Assembly: GCA_965207495.1 (NCBI GenBank)
Contig: OZ242287.1
Span: 4,898,001-4,962,000, forward strand
Direction of reading: 5' to 3'
Length of the DNA: 64,000 nucleotides
Source: Bin5 sp965207495
GTDB taxonomy: Bacteria; Chloroflexota; Anaerolineae; Caldilineales; Caldilineaceae
The notes beneath the pieces were generated by a model that worked only from the letters and a program-made list of their open reading frames with translations, did no database searches and was not told the DNA's origin. Of this stretch, positions 54,068-63,422 are shown piece by piece. Both the position numbers and the translations under genes were made by a program. The number at the start of each line of letters is the position of its first letter. Position 1 is the stretch's first letter.

Positions 54068-55792
54068 ATGGTACCGGCAACCCAAGTATGTAAGCGGTCT
54101 GCCTGTGAAAAGAGTTTAGAGGGCGCTGTCGGAAGGCGCCGTAGCCAGAGTCGACTACAACTTCGTTTCGCCGTTCTGTTTACGGTTGCGGCTGTATTGG
54201 CGGCTGTGCTGGCCGCTTGCAGCAGAGAGGCGAATACGACAAGTGATGAACCGGAAGTCATCGTCCTTTCGCCCACCCCGTCAGTGACCGTTGCCCCTGC
54301 GACCCATACACCTGAGCCAACAGCCCCGCCGCCCACACCCACACCAATTCCAGAACCGGTTGTGGAGCCGCCTCCTTTTCCGACGCCGGAAATTGATTTG
54401 ACCGACTATTCGGTCTTCGGGGAGACGCTGCTGGACGCTTTTGCCGAGGATGCGGCGAGGCTGCCTGACGCGCCCCACTATTTTATCCAGGTCCGCCTTG
54501 TGCCGGGTGAGGTGCCGAGGCTTGAGGGTGTGCAGAGGGTGCGCATCACGAACCAGGAGGCGACCAGTCTCAACGAACTTTATTTCCGGCTGTATCCCAA
54601 TTTGCCTGCTTTCAATGGCACAGCCGAGGTCAGCCGGGCGCTGGTTGATGGGAAGGTCGTGGAGGTTACGCATCCGTTCGACGGCACGGTGGCGCAAATC
54701 CCGCTAGAAGGGGGGCTGGTTCCGGGGGCGACAGTGGATGTGACGCTCTGGTTTGGGGCCACGCTGCCGACGCAGGTGTACGCGGGAACGGCGGGGGCAG
54801 GCCTATATGGGTTTGTGGGAGGCGTCTACGATCTGGCCGGCTTCTACCCTACGCTGGCAGTCTATGATCACAGGGGTTGGGACCTGTTTGCCGGCGCGAG
54901 CTTCGGTGACTCGCTTTTTGCGGACGTTGGCTTCTATCAGGTGGAGTTGACGGCGCCTCAGGCGCTGTCGGTGGTTGCGAGCGGCTCGACGCTGGCGCAG
55001 GCGCCCAACGGCGACGGCACGAGCACGTGGCGGATCGCGGCGGGGCCGGTGCGCTCCTTCTACGCGGCAGTGACCGACCGTTGGGAGGCGATCAGTGAAG
55101 AGGTGGACGGGATAACGGTCAACTCGTACTATCCGGTTGGGGGGCTGGCATCTGCGCAGACGGCATTGAGCCTTACAACGGGCAGCCTGGATGTTTTTAA
55201 CCGTCTTTTCGGTCAGTATCCGTATGGCGAGCTGGATGTGGTGCCGCTGCCGACGACTGCGTTTGGGATGGAGCATGCCGGGGTACTTGCGCTGGCGGCT
55301 AATTTTTACGGGGAGGGCGGCGGCGGTTTCGGCATTGCCACGCCGCACGAGGTTGCCCACCAATGGTTTTTCAACCTGGTAGGCAATGATCAGCCGGATG
55401 AGCCGTGGCTGGACGAGTCGCTTGCGAACTACGCGGTTTTTCTCTACTACGAGGCGGTGGCGTGGCCACAGATGCAGACGATGATGATGGAGAATGTCTT
55501 CCGCTACCGTTACGATGCGGCGCGGAATCTGGGGATAGACAGGCCGGTCAGCGGCGCCGTTATCGGGTTCGATCAGAGCAATTATATCAACATTATCTAT
55601 AGCAAAGGCCCCTTATTTTTGCACGCGGTACGTGAACGGATCGGTGACGAGGCGTTTTTTGCGGCGATGCTTGACTATGCGCGGACACATCGCTACGGGA
55701 TCGCCTATTCCGAGGACCTTTTGGACATATTCCGGCAGCACAGCGACAGCCCGATCGACGATCTTATCGCTCTCTGGATCTATGGAGAGTGA
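54068..55792 (+). CDS. M1-family metallopeptidase, putative lipoprotein
   Basis: 574 residues. The zinc site HEVAHQW (His427, Glu428, His431) with Glu450 in DESLANY and the M1 GxMEN-like segment TAFGMEHAG define the family. A hydrophobic stretch ends in VLAAC (lipobox), followed by a proline/threonine-rich linker, so it is anchored outside the membrane. It lacks the long C-terminal domain of full aminopeptidase N. The start is uncertain, since about 28 basic residues precede the signal segment. It overlaps the next gene by 4 nt. Confidence 0.92.
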   Translation: MVPATQVCKRSACEKSLEGAVGRRRSQSRLQLRFAVLFTVAAVLAAVLAACSREANTTSDEPEVIVLSPTPSVTVAPATHTPEPTAPPPTPTPIPEPVVEPPPFPTPEIDLTDYSVFGETLLDAFAEDAARLPDAPHYFIQVRLVPGEVPRLEGVQRVRITNQEATSLNELYFRLYPNLPAFNGTAEVSRALVDGKVVEVTHPFDGTVAQIPLEGGLVPGATVDVTLWFGATLPTQVYAGTAGAGLYGFVGGVYDLAGFYPTLAVYDHRGWDLFAGASFGDSLFADVGFYQVELTAPQALSVVASGSTLAQAPNGDGTSTWRIAAGPVRSFYAAVTDRWEAISEEVDGITVNSYYPVGGLASAQTALSLTTGSLDVFNRLFGQYPYGELDVVPLPTTAFGMEHAGVLALAANFYGEGGGGFGIATPHEVAHQWFFNLVGNDQPDEPWLDESLANYAVFLYYEAVAWPQMQTMMMENVFRYRYDAARNLGIDRPVSGAVIGFDQSNYINIIYSKGPLFLHAVRERIGDEAFFAAMLDYARTHRYGIAYSEDLLDIFRQHSDSPIDDLIALWIYGE

Positions 55793-56613
55793 AGAAAAGA
55801 GAGATGAGAAATTTCCCCCTTGCCTCCCTGTGGGGCGGCGGTAAAGAGATAGCCGCTGACATTCTTGCCCAACAGGAACACCGCCCCTGGCCTCTGCCTG
55901 TCCGCCCGTGGTTCATGTTTCAGTCATGGCAGGACCTTCTGTTTGCGCACTGGCCCATACCCGCCTCGGAGATTGAAAAGTTGCTGCCGCCCGGCCTGAC
56001 GCTGGACAGGTATGCGGGTGAGGCGTGGGTGACGGTGATCCCTTTTCGTATGCGCGGCGTGCGGCAGCGGTTTACGCCGGCGGCGCCGTGGGTCTCCGCT
56101 TTTCCGGAACTTAACGTGCGTACTTACGTAAAGAGTAGCAGCGGGGAGGAGCCAAAGCCGGGCGTGTTCTTTTTCAGTCTGGATGCGGGCAACCCGCTGG
56201 CGGTGGCGATGGCGCGGCAGTTCTATCATCTGCCCTATTTTCGGGCGCAGATGGAGTGCAGGCTCAAAGATGAAGGCATTGGCTACTCCAGCAAGCGTAC
56301 ACACAGAGGCGCGCCGGAGGCAGATTTCAAGGCTGTCTACCGGCCTACGGGTCCGGTCTATCGGGCGGCGCCCAGTTCGTTGGAGCAGTGGCTGATCGAG
56401 AGGTACTGTTTGTACAGTGTGGACAGCAGTGGGCGTATCTATCGGGGTGAAGTCCACCATCATCCCTGGCCGCTTCAGCCGGCCGAAGCAGAGTTCGAGC
56501 GCAATTGGGTGGCGCAGGCGCACGGAATATTCATTCCGGAAACAGAGCCCCTGCTCCATTTCGCCAAGCGGTTGGATGTGTTGACCTGGCGGATAGAGGA
56601 AGTGAGTGAATGA
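55789..56613 (+). CDS. DUF2071 (YqjF-like) protein
   Basis: 274 residues. RPWFMFQSWQDLLFAHWPI, the AWVTVIPFRMRGVR segment, and FPELNVRTYVK are the typical DUF2071 start. PGVFFFSLDAGNPLAV and the final ETEPLLHFAKRLDVLTW follow. Function unknown; the fold is thought to be acetoacetate-decarboxylase-like. The GTG at 55789 overlaps the preceding stop by 4 nt; an ATG at 55804 is a fair alternative. Co-transcribed with DedA (ATGA overlap at its end). Confidence 0.88.
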   Translation: MKKREMRNFPLASLWGGGKEIAADILAQQEHRPWPLPVRPWFMFQSWQDLLFAHWPIPASEIEKLLPPGLTLDRYAGEAWVTVIPFRMRGVRQRFTPAAPWVSAFPELNVRTYVKSSSGEEPKPGVFFFSLDAGNPLAVAMARQFYHLPYFRAQMECRLKDEGIGYSSKRTHRGAPEADFKAVYRPTGPVYRAAPSSLEQWLIERYCLYSVDSSGRIYRGEVHHHPWPLQPAEAEFERNWVAQAHGIFIPETEPLLHFAKRLDVLTWRIEEVSE

Positions 56614-57446
56614 ACGTAATTTCCGAGATATTGGATACAGTCTTTAATTTGGTGCGAAGCGAGGGCCTGCAGGAATGGGGCGTCTGGAGCTACCCGCTCC
56701 TGACGGTGCTGGTGATCCTGGAGGGGCGGATTGTGACGCTGCTGGCGGCGGTGGCGGCTTCGCTGGGGTATATGCGCTTGCCGCTGGTGATAATCTGCGC
56801 GATCGTCGCGGGCATCGTGGCCGACGGCCTATGGTTCTTACTCGGCTACAAGTATGGGAAAGAACCTGTACTGCGCTACGGCCGCTGGCTGGGGCTGCGG
56901 CGCCATCACCTGGAGCAGGTAGAGGCGGAAATGCAGGAGCACGGGCCCAGGCTGCTGTTCGTTGCCAAAGCGTTTTCGGTGTTTGTGATCCCGGTGCTGG
57001 TTGCGGCGGGTATGGCACGCGTTCCCTTCCGGCGCTGGTTTCCGATTGTTTTATTGGGTGAACTGGTGTGGGTGCCGGGGCTGGCGGTGATCGGGTACCA
57101 GACTACGGAGGTGGTGCGCCGGGTGGAGTTGGGTCTGCACTATCTGCCGCTGGCGGGCGGCGCGGCGCTGCTGGTCCTAATGCTGGTGGCGGCGCGGCGG
57201 CTGAAGGCGGGGGGAGCGGGGGCGAGGGTCGCTCGAAGTCGGCAAGGCGTTGGATGGCGACTTCCGGTGTTCTGGCCCGATGCGTATATCGCTTATCAGA
57301 CGGAGGTCGCTCCGATTCTGAACAGTTACGGAAGTATCGCGGCCGGAAGCTTGAGTCGGGTCGTTTCGCCGCTGCGGCCGGAGATGGTTGCGGTGAGGGC
57401 TGCAGGACGTAGGGGCCGCAGGGATGCGCATTTTCACGGTTGGTAG
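56610..57446 (+). CDS. DedA-family membrane protein
   Basis: 278 residues. Hydrophobic N-terminal segments (LTVLVILEGRIVTLLAAV), the re-entrant GIVADGLWFLLGYKYG, the central EMQEHGPRLLFVAKAFSV with a conserved Arg, and FVIPVLVAAGMARVPFRRW are typical DedA. Family members include undecaprenyl-phosphate and phospholipid flippases and keep membranes stable. The C-terminal ~50 residues are poorly like the family. It begins in a 4-nt ATGA overlap and is followed by a strong terminator. Confidence 0.9.
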   Translation: MNVISEILDTVFNLVRSEGLQEWGVWSYPLLTVLVILEGRIVTLLAAVAASLGYMRLPLVIICAIVAGIVADGLWFLLGYKYGKEPVLRYGRWLGLRRHHLEQVEAEMQEHGPRLLFVAKAFSVFVIPVLVAAGMARVPFRRWFPIVLLGELVWVPGLAVIGYQTTEVVRRVELGLHYLPLAGGAALLVLMLVAARRLKAGGAGARVARSRQGVGWRLPVFWPDAYIAYQTEVAPILNSYGSIAAGSLSRVVSPLRPEMVAVRAAGRRGRRDAHFHGW

Positions 57447-57520
57447 GAGAAGAGGGACCTGATGTAGTCGTGAACTGATAGAGGGTTTACAACGCCATAT
57501 TAATGAGGTGAGGAAGGCGA

Positions 57521-57555
57521 GGAGAGAGTAGCAAACAGCTACTCTCTCCTTTTTC
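57521..57555 (+). terminator. rho-independent terminator after dedA
   Basis: A perfect 12-bp stem GGAGAGAGTAGC/GCTACTCTCTCC with a 5-nt AAACA loop is followed by TTTTTC. It is the best terminator in the window and ends the M1-DUF2071-DedA run. It may also block read-through from the convergent LRR gene. Confidence 0.93.
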
Positions 57556-57563
57556 TTAGCTCG

Positions 57564-59879
57564 TTATTCGGCGCAGAAGGGTAGATTGATGACGTCGAGG
57601 TCGTTGTAGAGAACGCGACTCAGACTTACGGGAATGCAACCGCTGAGCTGGTTGCCGCCGAAGCTGAACCCTTGCAGTAGCGCGAGGTTGCCGAGTTCGG
57701 GCGGTAGTTCCCCGCTCAGCTGGTTGTCCTGCAGGTAGAGCCATGTCAGGTGGGCAAGATTCGCCAGTTCGGAAGGTATCGAGCCACTTAGCTCATTTTG
57801 GCGGAGGAAGAGGATTCGTAACTGTGTGAGGCGACCGAGTTCGGGCGGAATCGGGCCGCTCAGCTCGTTTTCGTCGAGGTCGAGGACCCGCAGTTGGGTC
57901 AGATTGCCGAGTTCGGGCGGAATCGGGCCGCTCAAGTCGTTCTCATCGAGGTAGAGGGTGCGGACTTCGGCGAGGTTGCCCAACTCAGGTGGAATCGGGC
58001 CATTCAGATTGTTCTCTTCGAGGGAAAAGAGGCTCACGCTTACGAGATTGCCCAATTCAGGCGGGATTGGGCCGGTGAGCCGGTTCTCCTCAAGGTATAG
58101 TGTACGTAGTTCGGCCAGGTTGCCAAGCTGCGGGGGAATGGCCCCTGACAGTCGATTCTCGTCGAGGAAGAGGGTCCGCAGTGCGGCGAGGTTGCCGAGC
58201 TGGGCGGGAATTGGCCCACTCAGCTGGTTTCCAGTGAGGTCCAGCCGTTCCAGATTGGTGAGGTTGCCCAACTCCGGCGGGATGGGTCCAGTCAGCCGGT
58301 TTCGGTCGAGGTCGAGAGTCGTCAGGTGGGTCAGGTAGCCTACTTCGGGCGGGATGGGACCGGTAAGTTGATTGTCATCGATGACAAGCCTGTTCAGATG
58401 TGAAAGGCGGCCGATTACGGCCGGAATCGAACCGCTCAACTGATTTCCGCGCAGGTCGAGGCTGGTTACGCGGCCGTTGCGGTCGGTGGTTACGCCGTAC
58501 CATGTGCTGAGGGGCTCGTCGCTGAGCCAGTTTTCGCTGTTCACCCAGTCGTCTCCGCCCAGGGCGATGTAGAGCGAGGTGAGCGCGGCGCGGTCGAGGC
58601 CCTGCAGGGCCTGATGCGTAAGGGTTCTCAGGGAGACGCGGTACAACGCGAACAGGAGATCGCCGTTCAGGCCGAAAAGGGGTTCAGTTTCTTGCTGCAG
58701 CGACGCGGGTGATGGACAGAAGGGCAGGTCCAATTGATCGCTGTCGATGGAAGCGGCGCTGCGCCAGCTTTCAGGAATGCAGCCGGTGAGCTGATTTCCT
58801 CCAATATTCCATTCCCTCAGTTGGGGGATGGCGGCCAACTCCGACGGAATTTCCCCGCTTAATTCGTTTTCAGCCAGGTGGAGAGACTGCAGAAGGGTCA
58901 GGTTACCCAATTCGGGCGGGATGGTACCGCTCAACGCATTGTCATCGAGCAGCAAGGTGCGCAGTTGGGAGAGGTTTCCCAGTTGCGGGGGGATTGGCCC
59001 GGTCAGACCGCATTCGTCAAGATAGAGCGAGCGCAGCTCGGAGAGGTTGCCCAGTTCGGCCGGAATCGGTCCGCTCAGATCATTTTCGTCGAGATCGAGC
59101 GAGCGCAGTTGAGAGAGGTTGCCCAACTCGGGAGGAATCGATCCGCTCAGGTTGTTCTCCTCCAGAGACATGGCCCGCAGGTGGGTGAGATTGCCCAATT
59201 CAGAAGGGATTTCGCCACTCAGTTGGTTTTCTTCGATGAACATAGTTTGCAGGTTGGCGAGGAAACCGAGCTCGGGCGGGATTGCTCCGATCAGTTGATT
59301 CTCATCGAAGTAGAGTGTTCGCAACTCTGTGAGGTTGCCAATCTCCGGGGGGATGGACCCGCTCAACTGATTGCCGGAAAGGTCCAGCCGTTCCAGCAGT
59401 TGGAGGTTTCCCAATGTCGGAGGAATCGAACCGGTGAGCTGGTTTCTGTCGAGGTCGAGCCATTGCAGTTGGGCCAGATTTCCCAGTTCCGGGGGGATCT
59501 CACCGCTCAGGAGGTTGTCGTCGATCACCAGTCGTTCCAACTGGATTAGGGAACCCAATTGCGGCGGGATGGCGCCGTTCAGTCGATTTCCGCGGAGGCT
59601 TAGCTGCGTGACGCGGCCGTTGTCGTCTGTGGTGACGCCGTACCATGCGCCGAGCGGCTTGTCGGTCAGCCAGTTGTGATTGTTCACCCAGTTTTCGCCG
59701 TCGGTGGCGTTGAAGAGCGCGGTCAGGGCGACGCGGTCGGCGTCGGCTTCGGACTGTTCATCGCCTTGGGCGTATATGGTGGTGGTCACTGCCACCGATT
59801 GGGTGAGCGTGAACAGGAAGGCAATGAGCAGCAGGACGCCGCGGCAAGAAAATGGGGGGATGAAACGTCTCTGGTTCAT
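57564..59879 (-). CDS. secreted leucine-rich-repeat protein with two 12-repeat blocks
   Basis: 771 residues. A hydrophobic signal-like stretch near residues 15-35 (LLLIAFLFTLTQSVAVTT) is followed by a cap (ALFNATDGENWVNNHNWLTD) and twelve 24-residue plant-type LRRs of the pattern LxxLxLxxNxLSGxIPPELGNL. A second cap (DDWVNSENWLSDEPLSTWYG) and twelve more repeats follow, so the protein is an internal duplication. It should be exported and bind proteins or carbohydrates. Such proteins occur in host-associated bacteria. It ends 10 nt past the terminator. Confidence 0.93.
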   Translation of the reverse strand: MNQRRFIPPFSCRGVLLLIAFLFTLTQSVAVTTTIYAQGDEQSEADADRVALTALFNATDGENWVNNHNWLTDKPLGAWYGVTTDDNGRVTQLSLRGNRLNGAIPPQLGSLIQLERLVIDDNLLSGEIPPELGNLAQLQWLDLDRNQLTGSIPPTLGNLQLLERLDLSGNQLSGSIPPEIGNLTELRTLYFDENQLIGAIPPELGFLANLQTMFIEENQLSGEIPSELGNLTHLRAMSLEENNLSGSIPPELGNLSQLRSLDLDENDLSGPIPAELGNLSELRSLYLDECGLTGPIPPQLGNLSQLRTLLLDDNALSGTIPPELGNLTLLQSLHLAENELSGEIPSELAAIPQLREWNIGGNQLTGCIPESWRSAASIDSDQLDLPFCPSPASLQQETEPLFGLNGDLLFALYRVSLRTLTHQALQGLDRAALTSLYIALGGDDWVNSENWLSDEPLSTWYGVTTDRNGRVTSLDLRGNQLSGSIPAVIGRLSHLNRLVIDDNQLTGPIPPEVGYLTHLTTLDLDRNRLTGPIPPELGNLTNLERLDLTGNQLSGPIPAQLGNLAALRTLFLDENRLSGAIPPQLGNLAELRTLYLEENRLTGPIPPELGNLVSVSLFSLEENNLNGPIPPELGNLAEVRTLYLDENDLSGPIPPELGNLTQLRVLDLDENELSGPIPPELGRLTQLRILFLRQNELSGSIPSELANLAHLTWLYLQDNQLSGELPPELGNLALLQGFSFGGNQLSGCIPVSLSRVLYNDLDVINLPFCAE

Positions 59880-59980
59880 GGACGGGCGTCCTCCTCACAC
59901 TGTGAACTGATTCAAATAGATACTTTCGGCGGCCTGTTGGCTCCAGTATGAACGGTCCCAGGCCTGTTGCGATCGGGGTC

Positions 59981-61417
59981 TCATTCAACTCGGAACGAGT
60001 CGACTATCTGCTCTATCACCGGCTGGTTGGCGGCGGCGGCATCGGGGCGGGCCGCGATTGTAAGCAGGTAGGCGGTCTGGTTGGCGCGCAGGATTGTTAT
60101 TTCAAGATGAGCTGTCAGGAGATGCGATGGATCGCCCAACCTGATGACGACCGCAGCGCGGATGGCCGGAAGACGGTTGCTTGTACCCATCTCGACGTTT
60201 ATCAGCTGCGTATCCCCCCAAGAAGAGATTGATTTTTTGGTGAGGGCGAGCCATTCTTCGTTGGTAAGGTCGTCCGGTAGTGGCGCGGTGGACACGATCA
60301 GGAAGGTTGGAAAGATCGGGACGGTGTACATGCTCTCCGGGTCTGACTCGACGGCGAAGACGCCAAGTTTCTCTCCTTCAGGGGTGTCCAGAAAGGCTTG
60401 GAGCTGCTGCGCTGCCGTTTCATCGCCGAGCAGACCGGTTACCTGGTCCAGGTTTTCTGCTTGCAGGTCGAAAGCGAGCCAGTTGAATGGCACAGCGAGG
60501 GAGTAGCCCAGACGCGCGTCTACGATCGGTATCCAGAACCTGGGAAGGCTTGCAGCAGGAGCTGACGTCGATGACCCGGGCTGGGCTTCGTCCCCTGTCG
60601 GGGTTTGCGCTGGCTCGGCGGCGGCCACCTGTTCGGGCAGGACCGGGCGGAAGGATTGGACGATCTGGTGGATCACGATTCGTTTGGCCAAGGCGTTGCT
60701 CAGGCGGGTCGCAATCACAAGCGTATAGGCGGCCTGGTCAGCACGGACGATAGTTATGTCAAGGTGGGCAGTCAGGCCTGCGCCCTGGCCTCCCAATTGG
60801 TAGACGGCGGCGGCTCTGACTGCGGGCAGCTCGCTGAGTGTGCCAAGTCTGGCGCTTTCGATCCTGGCTGAGCCCAGGGCCGTGATCGACTCTTCAACGA
60901 GGGCAACCCACTGTTCGTCGGTTACGCCGTCGGGAAAGCGGGCGACCGACACGTTGAGAAAGGTCGGGAAGGGCGGGCGGGCGAACAGCTCGCTGGGGTC
61001 GGGATCGACGGCCAGGAGTCCGAGGTTTTCGCCGGCAGGGGTGGCCATGTACTGGCGCAGCTGCTGCGAGGCGGCGCGGCCGCCAAGCATGCCGGCAATC
61101 CGGTCCAGTTCGCCAGACTGCAGGTCGAAGGTCAGCCAGTTGGCGGGCACGGCGAGCGAATAGCCGAGGGATTCGTCGACAAGCTCTTTCCAGCCGGGCG
61201 GAACCGCAGTGGTGGCCGCGGGAGCGGGCCGCGGAGAATAGGAGCGATTCGCCACAGATGCCGGAACACCCGCCAGCCAAGTCGGAGCGGGCGCTGAGGC
61301 TGTTGAGGGTTCTGTTTGGGTTGCTGGCGACAGTTCCTGCGCGGACGCTTGCCGTAGCGTTGCGGCCATGGTGATGACTAAAGCCATGGTTACAGCCAGG
61401 AGGCGTGAACTGTACAT
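59981..61417 (-). CDS. secreted protein with two copies of a DUF1795/PsbP-like domain
   Basis: 478 residues. A signal peptide (LLAVTMALVITMAATLRQASA) precedes a Ser/Thr/Pro-rich linker and two similar ~190-residue domains. Each begins with a YSLAVPxNWLxFDLQ strand and a phosphate-like ALxExTPxGExLGxxAVxxDP turn and ends in an amphipathic helix xIVxSFRxE/V. This resembles the DUF1795/PsbP-like fold. It starts with ATG at 61417; a longer reading to 61615 is less likely. No enzymatic residues are evident. Function unknown. Confidence 0.82.
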   Translation of the reverse strand: MYSSRLLAVTMALVITMAATLRQASAQELSPATQTEPSTASAPAPTWLAGVPASVANRSYSPRPAPAATTAVPPGWKELVDESLGYSLAVPANWLTFDLQSGELDRIAGMLGGRAASQQLRQYMATPAGENLGLLAVDPDPSELFARPPFPTFLNVSVARFPDGVTDEQWVALVEESITALGSARIESARLGTLSELPAVRAAAVYQLGGQGAGLTAHLDITIVRADQAAYTLVIATRLSNALAKRIVIHQIVQSFRPVLPEQVAAAEPAQTPTGDEAQPGSSTSAPAASLPRFWIPIVDARLGYSLAVPFNWLAFDLQAENLDQVTGLLGDETAAQQLQAFLDTPEGEKLGVFAVESDPESMYTVPIFPTFLIVSTAPLPDDLTNEEWLALTKKSISSWGDTQLINVEMGTSNRLPAIRAAVVIRLGDPSHLLTAHLEITILRANQTAYLLTIAARPDAAAANQPVIEQIVDSFRVE

Positions 61418-61727
61418 ATCTATGGCTCCTTGATCACTGGGGCGCATATTCCGGTTCCACGATGAATGGTTGGAGAAACGGAAGGCGTGCGGAATGGATC
61501 CGGTGTTGGCGCCAGCCCAGGCAGAGTGGATTTCTAACGGCCTATCAGTTCTCTGGCGGAGGAAGTGAAAATTTCTATGAAGCCAGCTGGACGGACCCAG
61601 AGATTGCGACGCCATTTGGTGGCGCCGATGTCTGTGGTGCTGCCGGTATTTTCCGCAAGACAGACGAGTCGATTACCGATATAGAGTACATAACAAACGG
61701 CATCGACGTCAACTTGGTGAAGGGAGT

Positions 61728-61953
61728 GGGTGCATCCCAGACTTGGGGTGGGAACAGTCTGGGGGGGAGATTGTGCCGGAGGTGGCTGAAACTGCAGGGG
61801 TTAGGGGGGTGAGACAGCACGTGGGGGAGTAGACACTGTTGGCTAGACGCAATGCTGGGGAAGAACGAACAAGGTGGCTAGCAAGGGCGGGGCGTTGCGG
61901 GGGCGCAGCCCCTGCACAAGAGAGGGCCGAAGGCCCGAACGCACAACTGCAGG
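61728..61953 (+). repeat. dispersed repeat copy R2
   Basis: Same order of blocks as R1 at 42635. The 100-nt core 61838-61937 differs from 42811-42910 at only about eight positions, clustered in two short patches. It holds both hairpins GGGG-GCGCAG-CCCC and GGGCC-GAA-GGCCC. The long left inverted-repeat arm of R1 is missing here. Confidence 0.8.
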
Positions 61954-62000
61954 GGTCAATGGTTAGGGGTCAGGGATTAGGGGCCAGGGGGTTAGTGGAT
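61953..62000 (+). repeat. degenerate GGTCAGG/GGTTAGG heptamer repeat
   Basis: Units such as GGTTAGG, GGTCAGG, GATTAGG, GGCCAGG and GGGTTAG follow directly after R2. They are approximate heptamers like those at 30661 and 45221 but with different base content. Confidence 0.5.
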
Positions 62001-62424
62001 GGGCGATTTTTCGGGGATGGATGTGAGGACTGGACACAGGCTAGTCGATACCAGAGGTACAAGAGAGTTCAGCCCCATCATTGGGATGCAGCCATTAAAG
62101 TGGTATCACCTCCTCGTATGCAGGTTTCAGGCGTGTTTCCGGTCTGGGTCACAGCCGAGGTCGAGTTAGTGGCACTCAGGCATGACGGTTGGATGAAAGG
62201 GGAAGCGGAATGTACATTCCCCTTTGCAATCATTGTGGAAATTGGAGGGCGGGTCTTTGCTATGATAGGCTGTTTTCGAGCCGCCAGGCATGGATTTTGA
62301 CGTGCCATGGAGGCGGCGCGGCAGTCTCAGACTTTGTTGCCCCCGAGCGAATTCAGGATGGACTGTTTGTTAAAGAGAATCATTTCCTCTCCTCGCGGTT
62401 TTGTGTTCCTCATCAATAGATAGA
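62001..62424. other. intergenic stretch before the UV endonuclease gene
   Basis: 424 nt with no credible gene; the small plus-strand reading across 61839-62300 merely translates the repeats and shows no family features. No clear promoter or terminator is seen. Confidence 0.4.
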
Positions 62425-63405
62425 ATGCCCAACCAACGCATGATGAACGGGACGCGCGTCCGGTTGGGGTTTCCTGTTAAGGTGCTGGGGGCGCCGGGGT
62501 TGCGCTCGCACGACAGCCGACGCTGGCAAAACCAGCCCCACCTGAGCGTCAGTCTGGTCTATCTGCGCGATATTTTTCTCTATCTGGCGCGGAGGGAGAT
62601 CCGGTTTTATCGGATGGCCGGACAGCTTGCCCCGTATCTGACCCACCCGGATCTGCCGGCGTTTCACAATCAGCTGGACGAATGTTCGACGGAGCTGGCC
62701 GCGATCGGGGATTTGGCGCGGCAGCAGAGCGTGCGCTTGACGCTGCACCCGGGCTTCTACGTGCAGTTGAGCCATCCGGATGCTGCTCTGGCGGCACGGT
62801 CGAGCGTGGAGCTGGCTGCAGCGACTTCACTGCTGGATGGGATGGGGCTGGATGCGTCGAGCGTGGTTGTCGTTCACGTGGGGGGAGGCCACGCGGACGT
62901 ACCGGCGGCACTGGACCGGTTCGCGCGAACGGCCAATTTGCTGCCGGACAAGGTGCGGAGGCGCCTAGTCCTGGAGAATGGAGACCGGGAGTTCGGACTG
63001 CGCGATGTGCTGTGGGTGCACCGGCGGACGGGGATTCCGGTGGTGCTGGACACGCTCCACCACCGTTGTCACAATCCGGATGCGATCCCGCAGCTGGATG
63101 CGCTGAAGATTGCACTGGCGACATGGCCGGAGAATGTGGTTCCGAAGATCCATGTCAGCAGCCCGCGCACGGCGGTGCGCACACTCTATCGCGATGGCGC
63201 GGCGCGCGTACAGATGCCGCTGGCGCATCAGCACAGTGATTTTCTGCACCCGTTTGAGGTCATCGACCTGTTGCAGGCGGCGGTCGCGGCGCGATTGCGG
63301 TCGTTTGATGTTATGCTGGAGGCGAAGGCGAAGGATGTTGCGTTGCTGCGCCTGCGGGAGCAGATCAGCAGGTACGCGCCGAATCTGGCGCGGCATGTAC
63401 AGTGA
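62425..63405 (+). CDS. uvsE: UvsE/UVDE-family UV damage endonuclease
   Basis: 326 residues of the UVDE TIM-barrel family. It has LGFPVKVLGAPGLRSHDSRR, then VSLVYLRDIFLYLARREIRF, LTLHPGFYVQLS, VVVHVGGGHADVPA with metal-binding histidines, LVLENGDREFG, PVVLDTLHHRCHN and KIHVSSPRTAVR. These supply most of the metal ligands (His, Glu, Asp). The enzyme nicks DNA 5' to UV photoproducts in an alternative excision pathway. The ATG at 62425 is chosen; ATGs at 62440/62443 are also possible. It lies 17 nt before the next gene. Confidence 0.88.
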   Translation: MPNQRMMNGTRVRLGFPVKVLGAPGLRSHDSRRWQNQPHLSVSLVYLRDIFLYLARREIRFYRMAGQLAPYLTHPDLPAFHNQLDECSTELAAIGDLARQQSVRLTLHPGFYVQLSHPDAALAARSSVELAAATSLLDGMGLDASSVVVVHVGGGHADVPAALDRFARTANLLPDKVRRRLVLENGDREFGLRDVLWVHRRTGIPVVLDTLHHRCHNPDAIPQLDALKIALATWPENVVPKIHVSSPRTAVRTLYRDGAARVQMPLAHQHSDFLHPFEVIDLLQAAVAARLRSFDVMLEAKAKDVALLRLREQISRYAPNLARHVQ

Positions 63406-63422
63406 GGAGAAACGACCGGGAA

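Noticed and set aside
61839..62300. 153-residue plus-strand reading
   Set aside because: Translates the dispersed repeat and heptamers; not a plausible protein.
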